This document shows positions 54,027 through 61,724 of a DNA stretch of 61,800 nucleotides, piece after piece. Every line of letters starts with the position of its first letter. The first letter of the stretch is position 1. The notes beneath the pieces are model-generated. The model was not told where the DNA came from, did no database searches, and saw only the letters and a list, made by a program, of their open reading frames with translations. Both the position numbers and the translations under genes were made by a program. The stretch is from Segetibacter sp. (lineage in GTDB: Bacteria; Bacteroidota; Bacteroidia; Chitinophagales; Chitinophagaceae): assembly GCA_028288485.1 (NCBI GenBank), contig JAQBNO010000206.1, forward strand, positions 1 through 61,800, read 5' to 3'.

Positions 54027-57000
54027 CTATTGTGTTACCCTTAAAATACCTTGCATAATTCTCCAGTGACCAGGGAAAGTACAAACGTAAGGATAGTCGC
54101 CCGGTGTTTTAGGTACTGTAAAAGTGAGGGTAAATTTACCTCCTGGGTTAACAAGCGGAGTGGCTTGCAATACCTCTGGCATCCTTGGTACATAATTCAA
54201 CTTGGTACCGTTGGGATCCATTGCCAGCTTATCGGCTGCGACCCCTACTTTCTCGGTTGTTTTTGGTTTTATCAACACAAGGTTGTGCTGCATATGATCG
54301 GGATTTTGGAAAACGATCTGGATTGTAGTACCGGCTTTTGCGGTAATTAAAGTTTGCCTGAATTTCATTACATCTTTAATTACACTTACAACAATTACTT
54401 TTGAAACTACCGGTTTTCCGGCTGCTGCAACGCTCTTGGGTGAGCCAGGTGTAAACACCTCGAGTCGGCCACCGGTTAAAGCCGCACGGATCCTAAAAGT
54501 ATCGGGGTAGTCTCCTACCTTGTCTTTACCAAGTTTGTCTTCAACGCCAACCCTTAAACCCTGCTTGAAAGGCACTGTAAACAATCCTGAGGCGAGTGTG
54601 TTTGCAACTTGTTTACCATTAATTGTCAGTCCCATTGCACCCTCTTTCAGCAAAGTTGCCCTGAAGGTTACCTTGCCTGTAGCTGGTAAGCTTTCACTGT
54701 TTAAGGAGTATGACTTTCCTTCCTGGTTTACCTGGAAATACAATTTATTTTCCTTCAGGAATAGGCCATAGCCGTTCAGTATATCGCCATGAGCTGCTAC
54801 TAAACCCTGGTAAGGAAGATCCCTGAACTTTGTTAAATCACCTGAGATATTAATTTCCTTATTCGTTACATCGGGCGCTTCAATTACCGGTGCAGCCGGA
54901 CCTCTGCGTATCGTAAGAGGAACAGAAGTAATCCTGTTGAGCATAGCCAGGCGCTGTGCCAATGAAGCTTCACCGATGTTGGTGGTGGCAGTAGCTACTC
55001 CTCTCCTGGTGAAGGCAGCCGCGAAACTGGTTTGATTGTTGGCAGCCGCTGCAGTAATAGCATATTTCAACCAGGTATCTTTTTCATTTTCTGGTTTCAG
55101 CGCAACATTTACCAGTGCTTCACCAATCTCCGCAGCAGGTTTCATATCGGCTAAGGCAAGGATTGCAGCCATTTTAACTCGTCCGTCGGCATCGTCCAGA
55201 ACCTTTGCTCTCTGTATTGCAAGAAATGTAGCTGTGGTTCTTGGTAAAACCTGTAAAGCTGCCCTGCGCACACCTGCAACCGGGTGAGATAATGCTTTAA
55301 CTGCCACATCTAACGCTTCTTTGTTGGTACCGTCCAATGCTTTTAAACCGTGCATGGTCCAAAGTGCATGAACAGCCGACGGGTTAATTCCTGCTTCGTC
55401 TGCTTTTGGATTTCTAACCAGTTTATATAATTCAGGCAAAACAGTCTTGTCACCATTCTCAACCAATAAACGTTGAGCGGTTGTGCGCCAGAACATGTTA
55501 TTATTGGAAAGTGCGGTTATAAGACCTTTAGAATCGGTTTTGCTTAAAGTAAGGGTATTCTTCTGGTCTCTTTCTTTATATACAATACGGTAAATACGGC
55601 CACGTTCGTGGTCCCTTAATGGATTAATATAAGCATTTCCCTTACCGTTCTGCGCCTGGTATCCACCGCGATCAGGTGAAGGAGTTGGATTATGCTGGAT
55701 AATGAAATCGTACCAATCGGCAACCCAAAGAGAGCCATCAGGACCAACTTCTGCATGTACGGGTCCAGCCCAATCGTCGCCACTGGTAAGTATATTCCAT
55801 CCGTCTCCATCTTCTTTAAAGCCTGCTCCGTCCTGCTTCAGTATGGTTCGGTGAATGACCCGACCAGTAGGTTCATTTACAAAGGCCACCCTGTTCCAAT
55901 ATTCCTTTGGGAAGTTCCTTGCAGTATACAGGTTATGACCTGCTGCTGCAGTGAATCCGCCCTGTACATCTACCTGGCGAAGATTTTTTGTTCCAACGTG
56001 CATTTCATAGTGCGCATCCAATTTTTCAACGCCGGATTCATCAATTTTACCCATAGCGAGGTACTTCCGGTCGATACCATAAAAGCCTGTATGTGTGTTA
56101 TTTGCTGTGGAAATAAACACATCAAAATCTTCTGAAAAACCAAGGCCCCAGGTATTGTTACTGGTGGTAGAAAGGTATTCCATTTTTTTACCGTCGGGTG
56201 TGAAGCGGTAAAGACCTGAACTGAACCTCATAGCACTATCGCCTACTTTACCATTAAAGCCAGAATAACCAACAACACCCCAAATTTTATTATCCAGTCC
56301 GTAGTGAAGGTTAGATGCCTGGGCATGGGTATCATCTTTACCCCAACCGGTAATAATAGGTTGCCTGATATCAGCTTTATCATCGCCATTCGTATCCTTC
56401 AGGAATAGAAAGGAAGGAGCATTGCTGACAACAATACCGCCGTTAGAAAATACAAAGCTGGTTGGAATGTTTAATTTATCGGCAAAAACGGTAAATTTAT
56501 CTGCCTTGCCGTCGCCGTTTGTGTCTTCACAAATTTTAATACGGTCATCTCCTGTATCACCCTCTTTTATCTCGTTAGGATAATCTATCGTTTCAATCAC
56601 CCACAGTCTTCCTCTTTCATCCCAGTTCATGAAAACGGGGTTCCTGATGTCGGGTTCAGAAGCAAACAATTGCAGGTCAAATCCAGGGGGAACTTGCGTT
56701 AAAGTCATAGATTCCTGGGGTGTCAAAGGGGACTGAAATTTTGGAGGAGGATTACGACGCTCGTAATTCGGGATTTGTGCGTCTTCAGTATAAGTTGGTT
56801 GAGCTATCTTAAAAGCTGCAAGATTGGCTTTCGCCTTATCTCCTACGGCCCACAAAATTCCGTTCTTCACCAGGCTTAAAAATCCGGGATTGTTAAAAGT
56901 AACCTCATCATGACCATAAGCGGTATAAAATACTCTTCCGTCACCATAAGGTCTAACCCAGGTATAGGGCTCGTGATGGTTGCCCTCTACCCTTTCAGAT

Positions 57001-57542
57001 AATACCTCGATATTCTTGCTGATTTTGGTATGAACATAGGTTTCATCTTTGGTCATAAAAGCGTTGATGCCTTTCATAACCGCGTGCTCGGGTTTAACAA
57101 TCACTGCAGGAAAAGAATCTACTTTATGGGTAGAAAACTGTCCCCCGATCATTTCTACTACCTCGGGTGAGTTACGGAAGCAGTAAGAAGCGCAATGAAG
57201 CGGAATAAACCCCTTACCCCCTCTTACAAAACCAAGCAGCGCTTTTTCCTGGTCCTTGCTTATTTCATCATAGTTCGCATACAAAACCAGCCCGTCATAA
57301 TTCTTCAGGTTGGCTTCATTCATCGCGTTTGGATCATTTGAATAAGTAATATTTATCCCGTCCTTAAAATATTCCTTGTTTAATATATCAGCGAGCACCT
57401 GCGAATCGTGGTGTTTGCTTTTATGACCCAAAAACAAGATTTCAAGGCGACGGGGCTTATCAGTATCTATATTTCTTGCTGCGATAAAGCAAATAGAAAA
57501 AAGACAAATAAGACCTAAGAGGAGACGTTTGTGTATATTCAT
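54027..57542 (-). CDS. Multidomain redox protein: ThuA - PVC-type propeller - HEAT - concanavalin-like - azurin-like cupredoxin
   Basis: 1171 residues with a signal peptide (LLLGLICLFSICFIAARN). Domains: ThuA (about 30-245, LEILFLGHKSKHHDSQVLAD, IPLHCASYCFRN); propeller (about 285-650, FDLQLFASEPDIRNPVFMNW); HEAT-like repeats (about 665-865); a beta-sandwich of DUF1080/LamG type (about 885-1035); and a C-terminal type 1 copper domain. In the last, His1086 (MQHN), Cys1154, His1159 and Met1163 in CTFPGHWRIM match azurin's ligands with identical spacing (C-x4-H-x3-M). Electrons from the propeller can pass to copper rather than haem, unlike the two other dehydrogenases here. ThuA suggests keto-sugar chemistry. 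Divergent from the AraC gene. Confidence 0.88.
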   Translation of the reverse strand: MNIHKRLLLGLICLFSICFIAARNIDTDKPRRLEILFLGHKSKHHDSQVLADILNKEYFKDGINITYSNDPNAMNEANLKNYDGLVLYANYDEISKDQEKALLGFVRGGKGFIPLHCASYCFRNSPEVVEMIGGQFSTHKVDSFPAVIVKPEHAVMKGINAFMTKDETYVHTKISKNIEVLSERVEGNHHEPYTWVRPYGDGRVFYTAYGHDEVTFNNPGFLSLVKNGILWAVGDKAKANLAAFKIAQPTYTEDAQIPNYERRNPPPKFQSPLTPQESMTLTQVPPGFDLQLFASEPDIRNPVFMNWDERGRLWVIETIDYPNEIKEGDTGDDRIKICEDTNGDGKADKFTVFADKLNIPTSFVFSNGGIVVSNAPSFLFLKDTNGDDKADIRQPIITGWGKDDTHAQASNLHYGLDNKIWGVVGYSGFNGKVGDSAMRFSSGLYRFTPDGKKMEYLSTTSNNTWGLGFSEDFDVFISTANNTHTGFYGIDRKYLAMGKIDESGVEKLDAHYEMHVGTKNLRQVDVQGGFTAAAGHNLYTARNFPKEYWNRVAFVNEPTGRVIHRTILKQDGAGFKEDGDGWNILTSGDDWAGPVHAEVGPDGSLWVADWYDFIIQHNPTPSPDRGGYQAQNGKGNAYINPLRDHERGRIYRIVYKERDQKNTLTLSKTDSKGLITALSNNNMFWRTTAQRLLVENGDKTVLPELYKLVRNPKADEAGINPSAVHALWTMHGLKALDGTNKEALDVAVKALSHPVAGVRRAALQVLPRTTATFLAIQRAKVLDDADGRVKMAAILALADMKPAAEIGEALVNVALKPENEKDTWLKYAITAAAANNQTSFAAAFTRRGVATATTNIGEASLAQRLAMLNRITSVPLTIRRGPAAPVIEAPDVTNKEINISGDLTKFRDLPYQGLVAAHGDILNGYGLFLKENKLYFQVNQEGKSYSLNSESLPATGKVTFRATLLKEGAMGLTINGKQVANTLASGLFTVPFKQGLRVGVEDKLGKDKVGDYPDTFRIRAALTGGRLEVFTPGSPKSVAAAGKPVVSKVIVVSVIKDVMKFRQTLITAKAGTTIQIVFQNPDHMQHNLVLIKPKTTEKVGVAADKLAMDPNGTKLNYVPRMPEVLQATPLVNPGGKFTLTFTVPKTPGDYPYVCTFPGHWRIMQGILRVTQ

Positions 57543-57679
57543 GGCAATACGTTAATTCGTTATAGCGAAATTAGACAGCGAATATCGGGAAATTGATTTA
57601 CAAAAGATGTTATGATTATATCAAAAATTGACTGTATTTTGTCATTAAATTAATTGAATTTTCAGAATTAGAGAAAACA

Positions 57680-58549
57680 TTGAAAACTGCCCTTCATAAA
57701 TCTGCCATTCCGGAGACTAAAATATTTTTAGTAAGAGACCTGCAGGAAAAGCACTTCGATGCAACCTGGCATTCCCATTCGGAGTACCAGCTCTTCCTGG
57801 TGATTGAAGGATCGGGCACTCGTTTTATTGGCGATAGCATCAAACACTTTGGCCCGGGAGAACTGGTGTTTACCGGCCCTCATCTACCGCATCTATGGCG
57901 AAGCGAGGAAGCGTATTTTGAAAAAAACAGTGAACTACAAACAAGGGGAATTGTAATTTACCTGAACGAACATTTTTTAGGTGAAGACATATTGGCCAAA
58001 GAGGAATTCGTGCACCTCAAAAAGCTCTTCACAAAATCGATGCGGGGACTCGAGTTTTACGGCAACAAAAAGGAGCAGGTAATCCAATTGATGAATGAGC
58101 TAACTCAAATGCAGGGAATTGAAAGTGTTATTCATTTACTTCAAATTCTTACCATTCTTTCTTCAACCAAAGAATATCATTATATCTCCCCGCTTACCTA
58201 TCAAAGTCCGCTTAAAGAATTAGAAACAGACAGGATGAACCAGGTGTACGAATACATTTTTAAAAACTACCGTAAGAAAGTGTTGCTTGAAGATGTAGCC
58301 GCTTTACTTCACATGACCCCCACTTCTTTCAGCCGTTATTTCTCATCTATAAATAACAAGCCCTTCTCCCGTTTTCTTTCAGAGATCAGGATCAAACATG
58401 CGTGTAAGATGCTGAACGAAACCGAAGAGTCTATTTCAAATATCTGTTACGATTCCGGCTTTAATACCCTTTCCAATTTCAACAACCAGTTTAAGGAAGT
58501 TATGTCGAAAACGCCGATGGAGTATAAGAAGGAGTTTAGGAATCTGTGA
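57680..58549 (+). CDS. AraC-family transcriptional regulator
   Basis: 289 residues starting at TTG (57680), as no ATG exists in the first 140 codons of the frame; it starts KTALHKSAIPETKIFLVRDL. N-terminal cupin sensor (about 20-110, HSHSEYQLFLVIEGSGTRFI) and a C-terminal AraC double helix-turn-helix (about 195-288, VLLEDVAALLHMTPTSFSRY, HACKMLNETEESISNICYDS). It should sense a sugar or similar ligand. Divergent transcription from the ThuA/cupredoxin gene across only 137 bases makes that gene, and perhaps the epimerase and SusCD downstream, the likely target. Confidence 0.9.
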   Translation: MKTALHKSAIPETKIFLVRDLQEKHFDATWHSHSEYQLFLVIEGSGTRFIGDSIKHFGPGELVFTGPHLPHLWRSEEAYFEKNSELQTRGIVIYLNEHFLGEDILAKEEFVHLKKLFTKSMRGLEFYGNKKEQVIQLMNELTQMQGIESVIHLLQILTILSSTKEYHYISPLTYQSPLKELETDRMNQVYEYIFKNYRKKVLLEDVAALLHMTPTSFSRYFSSINNKPFSRFLSEIRIKHACKMLNETEESISNICYDSGFNTLSNFNNQFKEVMSKTPMEYKKEFRNL

Positions 58550-58564
58550 AGTAACGACCTGGTC

Positions 58565-58623
58565 TTTTTTGGGGCGCCCGCATTGCTAATTTTGTTCGAC
58601 ATCGTTGTGTCACTCACTTGTAC
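58565..58623 (-). repeat. Dispersed repeat family A copy, GTGACACAACGATG subtype
   Basis: Minus strand GTACAAGTGAGTGACACAAC, GATGTCGAACAAAATTAGCA, ATGCGGGCGCCCCAAAAAA. It keeps the AGCAAT and GGC..CC blocks of the full-length copy at 44251. Confidence 0.6.
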
Positions 58624-59059
58624 GGCAGAGGTTTTTTGCAGCAAAAAGAACAGCCGATAATGACGTTCCACTTCCCGGTAAGTATATTAAAACGAAATAA
58701 AAAAAGAGACGCGAAAAATTTCTTCATTATAATAATTTACCTAAAACAGAAAAACGACGAATATGTACCTGACCGAAGTGGCGAAGCTATATAGTGGCAA
58801 GTATAGCGAATGAACTGTGTAGCAAATTTTTAATGATGCAAAGGAAATAGCGGGCAATGAAAAAAGGAACGAATACACTGTTTGCGCCACAGTCTTGCCC
58901 CCCACCTTATGGAAAATGGAACAGATATAAGAGTTATACAAGATCTTCAGGATATAACAACCTGAAAACTACCGGGCGCTATACGCATGAAAGTGTAAGA
59001 AAATCAGTAATCTGCAAAGCCGCTTACACAGGTTAGGGAATAAGAACACTATTGGGAAA
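58624..59059. other. Non-coding stretch after the AraC gene
   Basis: 436 bases with no gene or recognised element beyond the repeat on its left. It probably holds the decayed 5' part of the esterase remnant at 59060, but no protein homology could be read. Confidence 0.35.
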
Positions 59060-59455
59060 ATGATACGGAACTATTGCCCCATGCTTTCAAAGAGTGACGT
59101 AGAAAATAAATTGCATGAAATAAAACCTGTACTGGTTGATAAGTTTCTGCCGCAGATTACAAAGTTTTATCATCAACTTTCTCTAGAATACGGATATACC
59201 GTGTTACCTGATGAACGAGTAATAGTAACGTTGGGATATCAATATGTAAATTCTCCGGGTAAATTGAATGATGCAATTGAGTTGCTAGAAATGAACGTTA
59301 AAAGCTATCCGGCTTCTTTTATAGTTTATGCTATTCCGGGAGATGCTTATGTTAAAAGAAATGAGAAGAATAAAGCAATTACTATGTATAAAAAAGCAGT
59401 TGAATTAAATCCGAAAGATGAAGACACAAAAAGGAAACTAAAGTCGTTGGAATAA
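59060..59455 (+). pseudogene. Truncated C-terminal TPR tail of an esterase-type alpha/beta hydrolase
   Basis: 131 codons. From about residue 38 it reads KFYHQLSLEYGYTVLPDERV, then NSPGKLNDAIELLEMNVKSYPAS, and a TPR repeat KNKAITMYKKAVELNPKDED to the stop. This is the usual tail of Bacteroidota esterases of the IroE/putative alpha-beta hydrolase kind, whose catalytic domain should precede it. No hydrolase domain is found upstream, so the gene is 5'-truncated. Alternatively it is a small TPR protein in its own right; the match to the esterase tail makes that less likely. Confidence 0.55.
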
Positions 59456-59484
59456 AAAAGCAGCAGCGAACAGGAGTAGTGCCA

Positions 59485-59681
59485 ATAGTGGGGCTGGAGT
59501 CATTGGGGTAACACTTCAATTTATTGGAGTAACATTAATGATGTTCCTCGGGTATCCCTCTATCGGAGAGATGGCTATGCCTTTGCTCCCTATCCAGATA
59601 ACTGTTGCTGTTTGGTTGATCATTAAAGGCTTCAACGAGCCCATGCTAAAGGCCGCCGTCTGGAACACTAAATCAAGTTGA
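59485..59681 (+). pseudogene. C-terminal fragment of a DUF4386-like membrane protein
   Basis: In one frame the DNA reads GVIGVTLQFIGVTLMMFLGY, PSIGEMAMPLLPIQITVAVW and LIIKGFNEPMLKAAVWNTKS, ending in TGA at 59679-59681. Two hydrophobic helices followed by a WLIIKGFN-type end resemble the C-terminus of DUF4386 proteins. No start or N-terminal helices are present; the frame begins directly behind the esterase tail, so a deletion has joined two broken genes. The family assignment is tentative. Confidence 0.45.
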
Positions 59682-59870
59682 CGACAGGAAAACCGCGGGC
59701 CACACTTGCATTTATTGAATGTTGGCTAACGAACATATTTTCAATTATGTATCTTTAAGCTGGCTGCAGTGTGCCTGCAAGCAGAAGTAACATGTAGGCG
59801 AACACCGCAGAAACACTTTAAAGACGCCAGTAATGTCGATTCACCCATTCCGCTCATAACCATACGACAA

Positions 59871-60260
59871 ATGAACAAAGACATAGAAGCGTATAATAGC
59901 AAGCAAACCATTGAAGACAGAGAGATTTGCAAAATATTATCAGCGGAAATTAGCCGCAACTTGCCTGAAGCTGAAAACAAAATTTGGCACGCTCATCCTG
60001 TCTGGTTCCTCGACGGGAACCCGGTGGTCGGTTACAGCAAATTGAAAGACGGTATCCGGTTAATGTTTTGGAGCGGCCAATCATTTGACGAAGATGCTAT
60101 ACAAAAAGAAGGGAGTTTTAAAGCTGCCGGAATCCGTTATACATCTGCTGAACAGGTAAACAGGGTTGATTTGAAACGCTGGCTTGAAAAGTCGCAACAA
60201 ATACAATGGGACTACAAAAACATCGTTAAGCGAAAAGGAGTTTTAGAACGACTAAAATGA
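59871..60260 (+). CDS. DUF1801 (YdhG-like) domain protein
   Basis: ATG at 59871 gives 129 residues; the frame is open further upstream but earlier sequence has no family similarity. It reads MNKDIEAYNSKQTIEDREIC, and IWHAHPVWFLDGNPVVGYSK, then GIRLMFWSGQSFDEDA, which is the DUF1801 pattern (also called iron-chaperone-like YdhG/YyaL-type). Function is unclear; the fold is related to frataxin-like small proteins. The stop overlaps the ATG of the next gene by four bases (ATGA), so the two are co-translated. It looks intact among the surrounding broken genes. Confidence 0.75.
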   Translation: MNKDIEAYNSKQTIEDREICKILSAEISRNLPEAENKIWHAHPVWFLDGNPVVGYSKLKDGIRLMFWSGQSFDEDAIQKEGSFKAAGIRYTSAEQVNRVDLKRWLEKSQQIQWDYKNIVKRKGVLERLK

Positions 60261-60469
60261 AACCGAAAGAACATATTCATCATCATAAAGACGGTTCAAT
60301 TTGGGCAAAAGGACAAATGCTGAATGACCAAATGCATGGCTATTGGGAATGGTTTCGCAAAGACGGTGTTATTATGCGCTCAGGATATTTCGACAATGGC
60401 AAACAAGTTGGTGACTGGACAACTTATGACAAGAACGGCAAAGTTTATAAGGTGACAAAAATGAAGTAA
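60257..60469 (+). CDS. MORN-repeat-like small protein (YwqK-type)
   Basis: 70 residues made of three MORN-variant repeats: GSIWAKGQMLNDQMHGYWEW, FRKDGVIMRSGYFDNGKQVG, DWTTYDKNGKVYKVTKM. Such repeats occur in YwqK-type antitoxin components and other small proteins; no toxin is adjacent, so antitoxin function is not supported. ATG overlaps the DUF1801 stop. Only about one third the size of YwqK proteins. A weak hairpin (AACAGGC and GCCTGTT, 60525-60550) lies 56 bases downstream, without a T tract. Confidence 0.7.
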   Translation: MKPKEHIHHHKDGSIWAKGQMLNDQMHGYWEWFRKDGVIMRSGYFDNGKQVGDWTTYDKNGKVYKVTKMK

Positions 60470-60895
60470 CGCGCCGATTCAATAGAACTTTAATAATCAA
60501 AAGAACACGTGCTGAAGTGGAAGTAACAGGCAATGCGCAACCTGCCTGTTCATTTGCCGCCGGCAATTCAAACAGTTGAGTGGTACAGAATTACACACTT
60601 CTTAAATCGATGAATCCGGGCCTTTAGTTGTGTCTTCCAGTTGAATAATGGAGCAATCAGGCCATCTTTCGAAGTCTTATTCGTGCAATTTATTGAAGAT
60701 GCTTTCGGTAAATATCAAAAGGGATATACAAGTAGTCATTAAAGCCGACTAGAGCAAACGCCCTGTTCCCGAACAATGGTTTATCGAAGCGTGAGAGAAA
60801 TCCCTTAACTTTTTATCTTTACTCAACAACGTTGTTGGTGAAGTACAAAGGCTATCACCCAATAAACACTTGTTCGTACCCGCAATTCAGCTTCA
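60470..60895. other. Probable degraded coding DNA, unidentified
   Basis: An open stretch at about 60628-60748 reads CVFQLNNGAIRPSFEVLFVQ, then FIEDAFGKYQKGYTSSH and stop, and a little further on SKRPVPEQWFIEA and stop in another frame. Both look protein-like but match no family I can name. There is no start codon or promoter to support an intact gene. Confidence 0.3.
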
Positions 60896-61258
60896 ATGCA
60901 AGACATTCCCATAAGGCAAATTAGTGCAACCCAAAAAAGCCGGCTTTCTCACGCAGCTTTACTATATGTGATCTTGCTGCGCTGCTTGCCGGGAAAGACA
61001 TGGTGCAGGAGCTTCACAGACATGATTTTTTTTATGTTCTTGCTTTAAAAAAAGGGACCGGTAATCATGAAATCGACTTTGCTTCCCACGACGTTTGCGA
61101 CAAAGCGGTTTTCTTTATGAGACCCGCGGCAGGTACACCAGCTAGTACTAAAAGCAGAAAGTACCGGATTCCTGATGCAATTCAGGACTGATTTCTATTG
61201 TTCGGAAGACAATGGGTCACATGAGCTATTACGTAAGAAGTATTTGCACAAAATGTGA
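60896..61258 (+). pseudogene. Frameshifted AraC-family regulator, cupin half only
   Basis: ATG at 60896 starts MQDIPIRQISATQKSRL. A first frameshift leads to SRSFTICDLAALLAGKDMVQ, ELHRHDFFYVLALKKGTGNH and EIDFASHDVCDKAVFFMRP. A second leads to QVHQLVLKAESTGFLMQFRT and DFYCSEDNGSHELLRKKYLH, then stop at 61256-61258. Joined, these make a typical AraC-type N-terminal sensor domain (HRHDFFYVLAL and the FMRPGQVHQL turn). The whole DNA-binding half is absent. Two frameshifts plus truncation make this a certain pseudogene, assuming no sequencing error at both sites. Confidence 0.75.
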
Positions 61259-61347
61259 AAAGTCGCCACACGATGTGCGGATGAACCTAATCCCGCAGTG
61301 GCGCACTGGGGTCAAGTTGATTATAAAAGCCGCATTGAGAATACAAA

Positions 61348-61410
61348 GTACAAGAGTGCGACGCAAGAAAAGCATAATAGTAGTAGCTCTGTCTGGCCCA
61401 TAAAAAAAAT
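61348..61410 (+). repeat. Dispersed repeat family A copy
   Basis: GTACAAGAGTGCGACGCAAG, AAAAGCATAATAGTAGTAGC, TCTGTCTGGCCCATAAAAAA. Both ends are conserved relative to the copy at 44251. Confidence 0.6.
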
Positions 61411-61469
61411 CCTTAAGGTTAAGCTGATGGGCCGTGGCGGGAACGATGATTCCACGAAAAACTACTGGC

Positions 61470-61542
61470 GGTAACCAGGCAAATAAAATTAAGGTAGCTT
61501 CTTACAGGCATAAAATTTTCAACATTTTTTATGCGCCTGGTT
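61470..61542. repeat. Inverted repeat in intergenic DNA
   Basis: GTAACCAGGC (61471-61480) pairs with GCGCCTGGTTAT (61533-61544). Between them GCATAAAATTTT and the run up to TTTTTTATGC form a second smaller hairpin. It lies between two oppositely oriented family A copies. Confidence 0.45.
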
Positions 61543-61579
61543 ATATGGCTACTGTTTTTCATCTCTTAATAGTGTGACT

Positions 61580-61640
61580 ATTATTCGGTTGCCGGACAGT
61601 AGAATTTCAATTAAACATCGTTGTGTCACTCACTTGTACG
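61580..61640 (-). repeat. Dispersed repeat family A copy, GTGACACAACGATG subtype
   Basis: Minus strand GTACAAGTGAGTGACACAAC, GATGTTTAATTGAAATTCTA, CTGTCCGGCAACCGAATAA. Opposite in orientation to the copy at 61348. Confidence 0.55.
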
Positions 61641-61724
61641 GCAAATTTTTATGGCACTATTTATAAACTTTAACCATTGCGGTCGACCTCAAACTTCAAA
61701 GTATCTTTTTCCTAACTTCAGCAA

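Noticed and set aside
60257-60469. MORN-like protein as antitoxin of a toxin-antitoxin pair
   Set aside because: Its partner gene is a DUF1801 protein, not a known toxin, and the protein is much shorter than YwqK-type antitoxins.
61259-61345. Open frame reading CADEPNPAVAHWGQVDYKSR
   Set aside because: It looks protein-like but matches no family, has no start and continues into a repeat; too short to claim.
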